Below, in pieces: positions 21,179 through 32,542 of a stretch of 64,000 bases of DNA. The first letter of the stretch is position 1. Every line of letters starts with the position of its first letter. Made by a program: the position numbers and the translations under genes. The DNA is taken from contig NC_054389.1 of NCBI RefSeq assembly GCF_001625195.1, positions 7,684,520 to 7,748,519 of the forward strand, in the 5' to 3' direction. Below the pieces are notes generated by a model. It ran no database searches. It saw only the letters and a program-made list of their open reading frames with translations, and had not been told where the DNA came from. The stretch is from Drechmeria coniospora (taxonomy: Eukaryota; Ascomycota; Sordariomycetes; Hypocreales; Ophiocordycipitaceae).

Positions 21179-21245
21179 CAATGTGCGTGTGCAATGTGCG
21201 CGTACAATGTGCGTGTACAATGTGCGTGTACAATGTGCGTGTGCA
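21179..21245. repeat. 13-bp minisatellite, about five units
   Basis: CAATGTGCGTGTA repeats at about 21179-21245, with small variants (GCGTGTG, GCGCGTA). Confidence 0.85.
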
Positions 21246-21479
21246 CCTAACGGAACAAGGTTCTCCTGCACTTGCGAGCGCACGAGGCTTGGACTCGCAC
21301 GCCTGTCATGCAAGGTACTCGCACGCCAGCATAATACTTGCGTGTGCTCTCAGGACACACTGGCAAGTACGGAGCGGAGATGTCGCAGGTACCGCAGGCC
21401 GATTCGGACCATTTCCATGCACCAGGCCGGGCAGTGCTCACCAGTCGGCAATGCGCAGGTCGGCGACGCAGGCGACGCG

Positions 21480-21515
21480 AATACGAGTACGAGTACGAGT
21501 ACGGGTACGGGTACG
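21480..21515. repeat. Hexanucleotide repeat GAGTAC/GGGTAC
   Basis: ATACGAGTACGAGTACGAGTACGGGTACGGGTACG: five to six units of a six-base repeat. Confidence 0.8.
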
Positions 21516-23517
21516 ATTCGGCTCGCAGACTTGTCGCGGTCCTGTATGTGCAGTGCTGTACTTGCCATCAGCCGACTCAGTCTACAGCACTCTGCAGGCG
21601 TGCAGCAAAATCTCATACATGACTGCAGAGGGAGTAGGCGGACGGCAAGCAACACATGGAGTCGGCCGACTTGCGGAATCTGAACCGCTCGCACAGCGGC
21701 AGCCACCTCGTGCCTCGCGCCGATACCAATGAGGTTGGCTGGTACTCGTCTGTCCTGCTTGGTACGTGCCGCCGTCGCCGAGCAACTCGACCGTCGTGCG
21801 GCGACTGGACAAAAATGACGATGCAATTTTGGTGACGTTGCCACGATGAATTGAATGGAGACTTTTGCCACCCCACCATACCAGTACGGGGCACTGTAGC
21901 TGTACAGTACAGTACCTTGTACTGTACTTGAGTGATACATGTGTTGCAATCAATACATGTACTCCGTAGGTTCCTAGTACATACAGTACTTATCCGTACT
22001 CCGTACTGTAGGTACACTTGCGGTGGCTGGTCGTGCGCACTCGGTGCTTGAAGCTCGTGAGTCGGCACTGGATGCTTGTCGCACATGGTGTGCCGGCGCA
22101 CCTTGCAGCTCGGCAGACTACTCCGTACTAGGTATGGGATTTCCGGCATGTCGACCGTAGGGTCCTTGCCTGATCCTGACCGTGCCTCGCCGTCTTGCCC
22201 TCGGGGCTTGAAGGGTGCCTCTGGAGAGGCAGGGTAGCATGGCATGGCGTGTCGAGTACTAGGTAGTAAGTACAGAGTAAGTACTCCGTACAAGCACAGT
22301 AACAATAAATTACCGCACATAATATTTCCTGTACTTACCTAGTACTTAGCTACTGCAGAGGTGCATGTGATTAGGTACCTAGTACTTGCAAACTTGCACT
22401 ACAGCACTCCTTACTCCCTACCGTACTCCGTATGACGACGCACATGAGTACAGTATTATTATCTAGCAGCTGGCCTGTATTAATTACTTGCCTCGAACCA
22501 TCACGCCTTTCCCCGCCCAGCCCCATTGAAGTTACAGGAACCGGGTCGCCTCGGACGGACGTTGCCCGCGGACGATGCCGAGAAAGCTGCATCGACGACG
22601 ACGGCCGCCATCGAAGCCCGCCATGCTCCGGCGACAAGGAAGCGCGACGCACCCGTCGTCGCCCACCACGGTCCCCACGATGCCGAAGCGAGCCATGGCA
22701 TGACGATGCTCCCTCGCGGCAGAGAAAGAAGCCACGTCGATCGGCCGTCGCCGCAACGGCCGTCCACCATGCTCGTCGCCGTCAAAGGTTCCGCCGAAAC
22801 GGACTCGGGCATCGAGGGCCGTTGCATGATGCCGCCGGTACGGTGACGGATGGGAAGCAGGGCGACGTGTTCGTTCGCCGCCGGCCCCTTGCTGCTGGCA
22901 CGAGTGCCGTTCCCTGCACGCACAAAGGCATGGAGATGGCAGCACGCTCAGCCGACGGACGGAAATCGAAACGGACATGCAAGTGCCTGCGAGGTCGACA
23001 TGGCACGCGGCGCACGAGGAGAGAACGAAATTCATGGCTGCCTCGTCGGACACGGCCTGCCTGCTGGGCCACGCGTCGTGGCCGCCGTCGACACCACGCA
23101 CCGCGGCGTGCTTGGTGGGTGCTGGGTGCATTGTCGAGTCAGGGCCCTGCCGAGGGTTCGTACGGCAGCTTTCCAGCGTCTGTCGGTGCACTCTCGAGCA
23201 GATACTGCGCAGCACGAGCGCTGTGGCCGGTGCCAGCCCTCCCATCATCCACCGCCGGCAAGTACCGGTACGGTGGATGCATTGGGCACGCATGCCACGG
23301 AGAGGTCACTTTGCTTGCTTCCAACGTGCGGAAGATACTTGATGAGCGACACGGTCCCGCGTCGGCAGGCTGCACGACCACCGCAGCCGCGAGCACCTTA
23401 CTCGTACACGTGTCCTCGATGGCGTGCGAGCAGAGCACTTGCACGTGGCCCGACACAATCCTCGTGGACCAGCATTCCCTCCTCCTCCTCCTTCTCCTTC
23501 TCCAAGATTGCGGCGGC

Positions 23518-23640
23518 TCGTTTCGTCGGGTGCATCTCCAGCGGCGGCTCGTTTCGTCGGGTGCATCAGCAGCATCGGCTCGTTTCGTCGGGTGCATCAG
23601 CAGCATCGGCTCGTTTCGTTGGGTGCATCACCAGCTCGCA
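23518..23640. repeat. 31-bp tandem repeat, four units
   Basis: GGCTCGTTTCGTCGGGTGCATC followed by AGCAGCATC or TCCAGCGGC recurs at about 23514, 23545, 23576 and 23607. The last unit has TTGGGTGCATCACCAG. Confidence 0.85.
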
Positions 23641-24096
23641 CGCTTCCACGGCTCTCTCTCGCCGGCCACTCGTGCACGAATCGGACGAGGCCAGCCTGGG
23701 TGACCGTGGCCCGCCCTGGGTGAGTGGCCCGTCGCTCGCCGCTCGCCCGCTCGACGGATGGCCGCCTTTCCGGCACGCACGGTCGATGCCTGTCGACGGG
23801 AGCCGCCGACGAGACGGAGACGGGAAGGTGTGAGCGTGCGAGCCGTCGCGGGTCCTTGTGGGAGTGGCAAGGGAGTGCGGTGTGCACCTCCTCGACGGGC
23901 GGCACGCGAGCGGGCGACAGGAGTCAGAGGCGGCCGTCGGCACCTGCTTCCCCCTCGTGCGAGGTGGCCTCGGGCTCCCCTCGCCACGCCGGCTTCTCTC
24001 CCTCCGCCGACGCTCTAGCCATCGCCTCGTCGGAGGAGCGTGCTTCACGGTCCGTCGCCTTGTCCGCATCGCCACGGCATCCATCCCCGCCTGACC

Positions 24097-25201
24097 ATGT
24101 CCACGTCCCCGATCGTCACGGGCATCGACCGTCACGCCCGCCGTGCCGCCGGCGTCGTCATGGCGCAGGATACCCCCGTACGCTTCTGACCTCCGTCTCG
24201 ACGGCACGATGCCGCTTCTTCTGACCTGACCTCGCCTCCGTCCAGCCGAGCGTCGCCTGCGGGCGAAGATTGGAGGCGTGGTATCACGGCCAGAGCCGAC
24301 CGCTGTACGCGACTCGGCCGAGCGCCATGATGGCGAGGCACGCGGCGGCCGATCATCAGCGCGGCTGGCTGTCGGACGCCACGGACGGACCTGGCCACGC
24401 GTCGTCGTGCCTGTTCGCCGCCTGCTGGCCCTGGGGCGCGTACGCTCGCGTGTCGTCTCGCCTGCGCGCCGCCCTTGGCGGCCACGACGCCGAGCACGTG
24501 CCCGACGAGGGCTGCTGCAACCTCGAGTGCGCCGCCTTCGCCGCCTGCCTCCCCTGTGAGTCGTCCGCGGCGGCCGACGCCGAGCCGGGGCCGCGGCTGA
24601 CCGGGGCGCAGTCTACGGCTGCTTCCTCGCCCGGCTGCAGAGCACGACGCGGGCCTTTTACGGCATCGGCGGCGACGACGTCGGCGACTGGCTCGACGGC
24701 CACTGCTGCCCCTGCGCGACGCTCGCTCGGAACGAGCAGGAGATTCTCGCGCGCGAGGAGCAGCACCGCCGGCGGCCAGCGGAGCCCGTTGGCGGCGGCA
24801 TCATGGTCGACGCCTACACGGCGTGGGAGCCCATGATTCTCGACGACGGCCTGGCGTCCCAGACGCCGTCGCCCCAGACGTGTTGCCAAACGCCGTCGTC
24901 GCGGAGCTCGACGGATCGCTGGCGGGCGACGGCGGCGAGGAGAGGCGTGTTCCCGCTGCTCCGCTACCTCGGTCAGCAATGGTATCTGGTCCCCGCCAAC
25001 GAGCGAGCGGGGGGGATGGCAGGTTGCGTCGGCGAGGCCGTCGACAGCAGGCTTCCTGGCTTGGCGACCATTGTCGACTCGCACTCGCTCGACGAGCATC
25101 GGCTCCTCTCGTGCGCCTTTGGCAACGCCGGCGACGCGGCGAGCCAAGGGCCGCGGGACGGCGAGGGCGGACCGGCGCCTTTGGGGTACGCGGCCGAGTA
25201 A
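24097..25201 (+). CDS. PLAC8-family cysteine-rich protein
   Basis: CDS is join(24097..24177, 24246..24555, 24612..25201), 326 residues. The introns (68 and 56 bp) have CTGACC branch sites and both junctions keep frame. Exon 2 carries the N-terminal half of the PLAC8 core (SSCLFAACWPWGAYARVSSR, then CCNLECAAF). Exon 3 continues with FYGCFLARLQSTTRAFYGIG and the signature CCPCATLARNEQEILAREEQ. After the domain comes about 150 residues without recognisable domain (VDAYTAWEPM...WYLVPANERAGGMAG). PLAC8 proteins in fungi and plants are membrane-associated and are linked to metal (cadmium, zinc) handling, calcium influx or cell-size control; which applies here is unknown. The short first exon is the least certain part. 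The assignment rests on the paired Cys motifs and their order. Confidence 0.78.
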
Positions 25202-25539
25202 CTTTAATACAAGCATCGTCTACGGCGCCGCGAGAGAAATCTGTCCGTCGTCGCTCGACGTCTTGCCGTCGCCACGTGACGGTCGTTGGCCACGCGGCAC
25301 CGGCGAGAGAGAGCAAGTTGTCCACGGCAAGGTGACGAGATGCGGCGGCGGAATGGCGGCGCGCAAGCCGAAACGCGGGGGGGGGGGGGGGGGCGGAAGC
25401 AGGGCGGCGTGACGACGGGTCGAACGAGCGAAATGTCGACGCCGCATGCTGGAATGCATTCCGTCGACTGGGCGGCGGGGGAGTGCGTGCAGGTGGAATA
25501 GGTGGGGGAGTGCGTGGAGGTGCAATAGGGGAGTGCATG

Positions 25540-27000
25540 TACGACGAGCACGGAGCATCACCGCAGGAAGCAAGACGGTACAGCACATGTACGGAGCATC
25601 ACTGCAGGAAGCAAGGCGGTACAGTACGTGTACGGAGCAACGCAGCAATCACGGCACGGAGCAAGACGGTACAGCACATGTGCGGAGCGAGCATTGCTGC
25701 GCGAAGCAAGACGGTGCAGCGCATGTACGGAGCAGCACTGCACAGCACACATACTTGCATTTCCCTACCCTCTCCATACAGTACAGTGCAGTCCACGTAC
25801 GGAGAAAGGCAGTAATCACTGCACGGAGCAAGGCGGCACAGCACATGTAGTTGTAATTTCCTACCAGTATCCTCTCCATACAGTGAGTGCAGTGCAGCAC
25901 ACGTACGGAGCAACGTAGTAAATACAGCACGGAGCAGGACGGCACAGTACACGTGCGGAGCATTACTGCACGAAGCAAGACGGTACAGTTCATGTACGTA
26001 GCAATACAGTGCAGTACATGTACGACGCAATACATTGATTGCAGCACATGTACGGAGCAATACAGTAATGCAGGATGTGCACTTTTATTCCCCTACTACC
26101 TTAGTAGGTACCGTTTCCATCTGCTGGTACCGAGCAATACAGCACAGCCATAATTACAGCACAGCCATGTGCGGAGCAGTACAGCACTGCGCATGTATTG
26201 CTCGCATCTCCCTACTGTCTCCGTCTGATAGTAATTACGGAGCAATACAGCACAGTACATGTACGGAGCAATACGGTGCTGCACATTTACGGAGCGATAC
26301 AGTGCAGAGCATGTACGGAGCAATACAAATACAGAATGCGCACCTGCATTTCCCTACCACAGGTAAGTACTAGGTACCTACCTAGTACCTACAGCAGTGC
26401 CGTCTCCATCTGCTGGTACAGAGCAATACAGCGCAGCCATACAGCGCAGCCATGTACGGAGCAGTACTGTACAGCACAACATATGTATTGCTCGCATCAC
26501 CCTACCGTCTCTGATGGTAATTACGGAGCAATACAGTGCAGCGCATGTACGGAGCAATGCAGCGATGCAGGATGTGCACTTGCATTTCCCTTTTGGTACC
26601 TACAGCAGTACCGTCTGCATCTGCTAGTACAGAGCAATACAGCACAGCAATACAGCACATCCATGTACGGAACAGGACAGCACAGCACATGTATTGCTCG
26701 CATCTCCCTACAGTCTCTGATGGCAATTACGGAGCAATACAGTGCAGCACATGTACGGAGGAACCCAGCGGCTGCTGGTACGGAGCAATACAGCACGGTA
26801 CATGTACGGAAGAATCCAGCACCCTCTCCATCTGCTGGTACGGAGCAACCCAGCACAGTCCATGTACGGAGCAACCCAGCACAGCACATGTACTTCATCC
26901 CCCTACCAGGTGCTCTCCATCTGCCGGTACGGAGCACAGCACAAGGACGGCACAACACAGCACGGCGCATGGACGGAGCAATGCAGTACAGCACCTGTGC
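25540..27000. repeat. Dispersed-tandem repeat family around ACATGTACGGAGCAATACAGC
   Basis: At least forty imperfect copies of a word combining ACATGTACGGAGCA, ATACAGCACAG and longer segments (GCATTTCCCTAC, CCGTCTCCATCTGCTGGTAC, TGTATTGCTCGCATC). Higher-order units of about 170-250 bp are visible: CATCTGCTGGTAC near 26118, 26410, 26617 and 26829, and TATTGCTCGCATC near 26197, 26486 and 26692. The array is rich in ACATGTAC-type inverted repeats. Confidence 0.8.
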
Positions 27001-27904
27001 TTAAGCGCATTCAACCGTCTTCGTCCGCTGGTACGTTGGAAGAATGACGCGCAGAGTAGTGCATGTGCATGCATTAATTACTGCATGTCCGCGTAGGCAG
27101 CGTGTCATTCCCTGGGGCCTCGGGACGTCACAGGGCTTGACGATGGCAGGCTGGCGCTCGCCCGGAGCGTACCTTTCGGGCAGGCGGTGGCGGCGGGGGA
27201 GCGGCAAGCCTGCGCCGAGTGACGGAACGGACGCACAGCCACAGGCACGGAGTGTCCAAGTACAGCCACGACCTACGGCAGACACGCGCGTAGGAGCGGT
27301 GCGCAAGTCATGGCAGCCAAGTCGCGCACAACTACATGTACGGAGCAGGTACGGAGCACTCGTAAAAGTGCATGGATGCGGTAGGTGTAATTACTTGATG
27401 CATCCGTAATTGCACCTAATAAGCACTCCGTACACCTGCCTGCCGAAGGAGACGTCTGTACGGAGAACGCTGAGCCACCCCCGCACGGAGGACGGGGTAC
27501 ATGCAACGGCACCGGCTCGGCCCAGGGACGCAGTAATTAATACCACCTAGGCACTACGGAGTACAGTAATTAATAGTAATACCTAATAGTAGGTACCCAG
27601 TAATAGTAGGCATCGGTGCCGACATATGGACGGGGTACCGGAGGGGCAACGGTACATGGACAAGTACTCGCATGTACAGCTACAGTGGGCCCAACCAATA
27701 ATGAATTCTTACCGTACAACCGCTCCGTACTGTGCAGTAATACTCCGTACTTGCACCGGCGCAAGTCCTACGTGCTTACTGGCAAGATTACCTGCCACCG
27801 GCACGCCGCACATGGACAGTGCACCTATTCACAGCACCGAGCAATCAACACTCCCATGCACCCAACCCACGTACTTGGTTGCACTCTGTACCGTACGCCC
27901 AAGT

Positions 27905-28205
27905 ACATGCACTCGGCACACCGACGTGGTTGTACGCCGACATGTAATCCGTACACCAACATCATGCCCACCGACCTGTAATCCGTACGCCAACGTCGTG
28001 CCCACCGACCTGTAATCTGTCGCATCATATAGCACCTACCAAGTCCCGGTCGACTGTGGCGCCCATTTATTGTGGCTGGTTTGGTGCGACATAATCCGTA
28101 CACCAACATCGTTCCCACCAGACGTGATCCGTACGCCAACATGGTTGCCCACCGACATGCAATCCGCACACCAGCATGGCTGCCCACCGACATGCACTCC
28201 GACAC
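27905..28205. repeat. 36- to 42-bp repeat, about seven units in two blocks
   Basis: CCGACATGTAATCCGTACACCAACATCATGCCCA recurs with small changes at about 27938, 27970, 28090, 28122, 28155 and 28188. The two blocks are separated by about 80 bp of unrelated sequence (28015-28090). Confidence 0.8.
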
Positions 28206-28589
28206 CAACGCGGCCGTGCAACCTCCCCTGCAGGCACTTGCGTTCCCGCGCGGCGCCCTCGTGCGACGAAAGGGAGGCCAGATTCCGGCCGAGGGTCGCG
28301 TCGCGGCATCCAAGGGAGAGGCGGGCGGCCAATCATCGGCCGGGCCCTGGATGATGCGGGCGCACGTCGTCACAACCTGCGAGGACGCAGGCGCACGCGT
28401 GTCCCCGTCCCGCAGCGTCGACGCACAACACGCAGAGCGCACCGAGTAAACGAGGCCCCCCGTTGCAAGCGCCGCCCCTTGCCGGAGCAGCAGCAGCAGG
28501 TGGATGTGCCTGATTCCGCGTGCTGGTGGCTTCACTTGCTGCCGGCTGGCCGGCCAGTTCCCACGGAGCGGTTGCACATGCACCGACGG

Positions 28590-28855
28590 CACAGAACCAC
28601 CCAGCGCCTACTGCTGCTGGTTGCAGGCATCACAGGTACTTGTTCCCAGCGCCCACGCCTACTGCTGTTCGTCGCAGGCATCACAGGTACCCGGCACCTA
28701 CTGCTGTTCGTCGCAGGCATTGCAGGTACCCACACCTGCCGCTGTTCGTCGTAGGCATCGATTGCAGTTACCCACACCTGCTGCTGTTGGTTGTAGGCAT
28801 TGCAGGTACCCAGCACCTACTGCCCCTGGTTGTAGCCATTGCAGGCACGTACCCA
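28590..28855. repeat. 39- to 48-bp repeat, six units
   Basis: CACCTACTGCTGTTCGTCGCAGGCATTGCAGGTACCC and variants (TGCTGGTTGCAGGCATC, CTGTTGGTTGTAGGCATT) repeat six times; the last unit decays near 28855. Confidence 0.85.
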
Positions 28856-29894
28856 GGCATTGGCAGGTCCCGCACACGCATCCTCTCGTGCTCGACCCGC
28901 CCCGCGCCTCGCCGGTGCGTCGTCTCCTTTCAGCGTGTCCCGTGGCATCCGCCCGTCGAGGCAGGGGGGATGCGGGCAGGGAGAGGACGCAGCAGCCGGG
29001 GGGGGGGGAAGGGGACGCGGGCGGGGAGAGGGGACGCGGGCAGGGAGAGGTACGCCGAGGTGGAGTGGGTGTTTAGGTGCTGTACCTGTGCTCGTCGTAG
29101 GGTGTTCAAGCACTTACGCACTGTATTTGTGCTGGCGTAGGGGTGCGGCTGCTCAAGTGCTGTACCTTTCCTTTGCCCACCCATGTAATTATTCGGTAGG
29201 ATGTATTCGGTAGGCGTGCTGGCAGGTCGTGAAATTCAACTTGCTTCATTATTACTGAGTACTGCGGCGTACATATGCTCACCTCCAAGTACGGACATGC
29301 TTGTGTAATTGCTGTAATTAATTAGTACTTGGGTGTATTTGGTCGACTCGCACGCACTGGCACGCAGATGGGAAATCCGCGTAGAGACTTGAAGATGTAC
29401 GTACGTACTCCGCACATATCTGCGCATGTATATTGTGCTATACTTGGTTGTACTTTGGTGTGCAGGCAGGGTTGGGCGAGTGCATGTACAACCACGTACC
29501 TATTAATAATATTCCCTGGCGCCATCGGAAGCGCAGTGGGCGCCTTGGCATCTGTCGGTCGATCGTTGCAGGTTTCTCACCCTTGCAGGTACTTGTACAT
29601 GCATTGCCGACGCCGCACTGCCCGTGTGCATGTACCTGCACTTGCGCACGTCGACACCGAGCGCTTCGCTACCTGCATCCTCTTGGGCGCCTCGTCCGCT
29701 CCCTCGCCACCGGTTCGTGTCTGGCACCTGCATGCACTCACTTGCACTCCCTACTACAGGTGGATACTACTAGTACTATGTACGGAGTAATTACTGCAGA
29801 CGTACAACTCACTTACTATGTACATGCACCTGCTTGCACACCAACTTGTGCTCCGCGTGCTCTGTACTCTATACACCTCCATTCTTCGCGCGAG

Positions 29895-30035
29895 CGCTGT
29901 TCCTCGCCTGCCCATCAGCATCCCCTGCCTGCCCATCAGCATCCCCCGCCTGCCCGTCATCCCTCGCCTGCCCATCAGCATCATCGGCATCCCTCGCCTG
30001 CCACCAGCATCCCTCAGCTGCCCATCAGCATCCCT
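29895..30035. repeat. 18-bp repeat, seven or eight units
   Basis: CTGCCCATCAGCATCCCY repeats with variable spacers (CGTCATCCCTCGC, ATCGGCATCCCTCGC). Confidence 0.8.
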
Positions 30036-31312
30036 CACCAGCGAGCGACGCCGAGTCCAGCATGGCTCCCTCCCGCACGAGCACGTCGGCGACGCAGTCT
30101 GCCGGCTCGCTGGGAGCACCAAAAGTGCGAGCGCCGCGTCGACTGCCAATGCCGTAATGGCTGTGCGCGGTGGCCGTGGCCAAAAGGGCAAGCCCTGGTC
30201 CAGCCACGCTGGCATCGCTTGCATCGGTGCGCCGTTCCGCCGTGCTGTGCGCCTTGGTAAGTAGGTAGGTACGAGTACTATACAGGTACGGAGTACGGAG
30301 TACTTGGCACCTCTTCGCTCTGCTTACTGCATGCAGCACGCCATCTTGCGCCCACGCCGACACCTACACCTGCTCCTACACCTACTCCTGCACCTACTCC
30401 GCACCTATTCCTGCACTTGCTCCGGCCGCCCTGCCGTGCTCGCACTCCCTGCATGCACGCGAATGCCGTCGGCGGCGGCCAATCCAATGGCATCGTCGCA
30501 TTCCTCCTCCCTCGAGAGCCGGCTCCTCTGCCCTTGGCGTCCCGTGCGAGGGGGGGATGGTGTGCGGCGCCCGCGCTGTGTGACGGCCCCGACGCGTCCT
30601 TTTCCTGCTCCACCGCACGCTCCGGCCAACCATGGCGGCGAGCCCTTGGCGGGCGGCGGTGCGTGCGCGGCGAGCGAGTCCACTGTAGAGTACTTGCACG
30701 CGCCGGGGCGCGCTGAGCGTCGAAACTCCACTGACCAGAACGCGTCCGCCTCGGCGACCCCTCGTCGTCTTGGTGGTCGGAGGCGCTAGCCGCTCGCCCA
30801 TCCTTCACCGGCCAGGCGGCCTGTCTCACCCCCATCGCCTCGCCCTCGTCATTGGACTTCATCTGCCGCCCTGCCTGCGCTCTCGCGTGTCGCCGGCCGT
30901 CGTCGTCCTGCTCCGCCGCGCCCTGCTCTCTTATTACCCCGGCCGACGCCCCTCCCCGACCCAGCACCGCTCTGCCTCCTCCTCCTCGCCGTCTCGTCCC
31001 TGCCTCTCGCCGCCATTCTCGGACCAGCACTCATCGACACGCACAACCCACGGGGGAGGCGACGACGTCAAAACAAGTCAGCACAACAACGCGACACCCC
31101 ACGGCACGCAAGGGATACCGGAGAAAAGGAACGCGAGGGTGATTCCATCGACAGCCATCGACGGCCATTGACGGCCATCAACAGTCATCGACAGTCATCG
31201 ACAATCATCGACAGCCATCGCCTGTCGTCGCTCCACAGGCGACGAACCCGTCATCCCCGGCCAAGGCGTGCGTCGACGTCTGCCTCGCGTCCGTCCCGTC
31301 CATCCGTCGACC

Positions 31313-32542
31313 ATGGCTGCCGTAACGCGCCAACCGTTTGCTCCCCTGCACGGAGCCCGACTCCACAACCTCACGAGCCTGAAGAACAGGCAGAACGGTG
31401 CGTTGCCCGCCTCCCCCGTGACGGCCGTCGTCGACGCTTTCGCATGTCCCGTCGGCCCGCGTCGCTGCCGTCGAGCATCGCACATCGCACGCTGCTCCGG
31501 TGGAGCCCCGCCTTGCTGACTCGCCACAGTCCTTCCTTCGGCCGGCAAACGCAAGGCTGACCTGCTCGACGCCGACGATGGCGAGAACCTCGACCCCTTG
31601 CTCTTCGCCAAGCGTGCCAAGGGTGGCGCGAGCTCGGCAACTCCTCCCAGGGACGGCGTGACGAAGCCTTTGGCCTCTGTCCTCGCGAAACCCGCCGTGA
31701 CGCCCGCCGCCGACCGAGGCCCTCTCGCGAACCCGCTCAGGCCGTCGTCGACGCCCCGGCGCACCCTTCAGGCCAAGTCGCCCTCGGCGAGGCTCGGCGC
31801 GGGCATCGCAAAGTCGTCGCCCGTGCCGGCACCCGCCGGTCGTTCGCCCGGCCGCGGCGGGCGCTCGGGCATCCTCTCGAGTCGCAGGCGTGCCTACTCG
31901 CGCGTCGACCCGCCGGCCTTTCGCCTCGCCACCGCCGCCGCCGCCGCCCCCTTCTCCCTCGACGACGCGCTCAAGGGCACGCTGTCGAGCTACCGCGCGC
32001 GGCCGAGGGCGCGTGCCGACGTCGCCGCCCCGCCGAGCTGGTTCTTCGACATTCACGAGGACACGCCCGAGCAGGAGATGACCAACCTCCTGCAGCACGG
32101 CACCTGCGTCCTCGACATCTCGGCCGACGAGCGGGGCCGCGGCGGGGCGGGGCGCGACGCCGACGAGGGACGCGACAAGGAGAACACGCCTCCCTCGGGC
32201 GAGCCTCCCCGGGCCGAGGCCCGCCGCGGCCACGGACCGGCCGTCGACGACACCATGATGGCCGTCGACAAGAAGCGCGTGGCCCTCGGCGAGATGACGA
32301 CGGCCGACTTTTACGCCGACGGCTGCGACGAGACCTCGGTCGTCCTCGTGCCCGCCGACGACGACGAACCGAGTCCCGCCCCGGCCCCGGCGCCCCGGGC
32401 CGACGAGGGCGAGCCCGTCGTCGCTGACGGCCCGTCCGAGGCAGCCGTCCTGCGGCCCGTCGACGGTACGGGCGAGAGCTTTGAGCTGTGGGAGAGCGGC
32501 AGCGTGCACGATGAGGCCCCGGCGGCGTCGACCGAGCCATGA
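31313..32542 (+). CDS. Conserved fungal protein with KEN box, probably nuclear, function unknown
   Basis: CDS is join(31313..31397, 31530..32542), 365 residues; the 132-bp intron has a TTGCTGAC branch site and its removal joins LTSLKNRQN to VLPSAGKRKADLL. The first exon (MAAVTRQPFAPLHGARLHNL) and the segment SWFFDIHEDTPEQEMTNLLQ followed by HGTCVLDISADE look like conserved family blocks; I recall similar uncharacterised proteins in other filamentous ascomycetes. GKRKADLLDADDGENLDPLL and AKRAK look like nuclear-localisation material. A KEN box lies in GRDKENTPP, next to Pro, as in substrates of the anaphase-promoting complex; a role in the cell cycle is only inference. The rest is disordered (Ala/Pro/Arg-rich, acidic C-terminus). 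The intron position and reading-frame continuity make it a real gene. Confidence 0.78.

Larger units (their letters stand above)
18568..24096. other. Long gene-free spacer with many minisatellites
   Basis: Apart from arrays listed separately (18818-19217, 20225-20362, 21179-21245, 21480-21515, 23518-23640) it contains TACGGAGTA/GTACAGTA palindromes at 19690-19900, 21895-22015 and 22255-22440. Very long open frames, for instance 22432-23703, are Arg-rich, overlap open frames on the other strand and show no domain. No credible gene was found in 5.5 kb. Confidence 0.5.
25202..31312. other. Six-kilobase spacer dominated by tandem and palindromic repeats
   Basis: Includes a 17-base G run (25377-25393), the ACGGAGCAATACAGCACA family (25540-27000), a 36-42-bp repeat (27905-28205), a 39-48-bp repeat (28590-28855), an 18-bp repeat (29895-30035), CACCTACTCCTG repeats (30358-30420) and CATCGACAG repeats just before the next gene (31145-31225). 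No gene is supported. Long open frames here are by-products of repeats and high GC. Confidence 0.5.

Noticed and set aside
22432..23703. 423-codon open frame on the plus strand
   Set aside because: Composition (runs of Arg/His/Pro) and a fully overlapping antisense frame indicate GC-driven openness; no domain recognised.
29433..30260. 275-codon open frame
   Set aside because: Runs through the CTGCCCATCAGCATCCC repeat and low-complexity DNA, with no recognisable domain.
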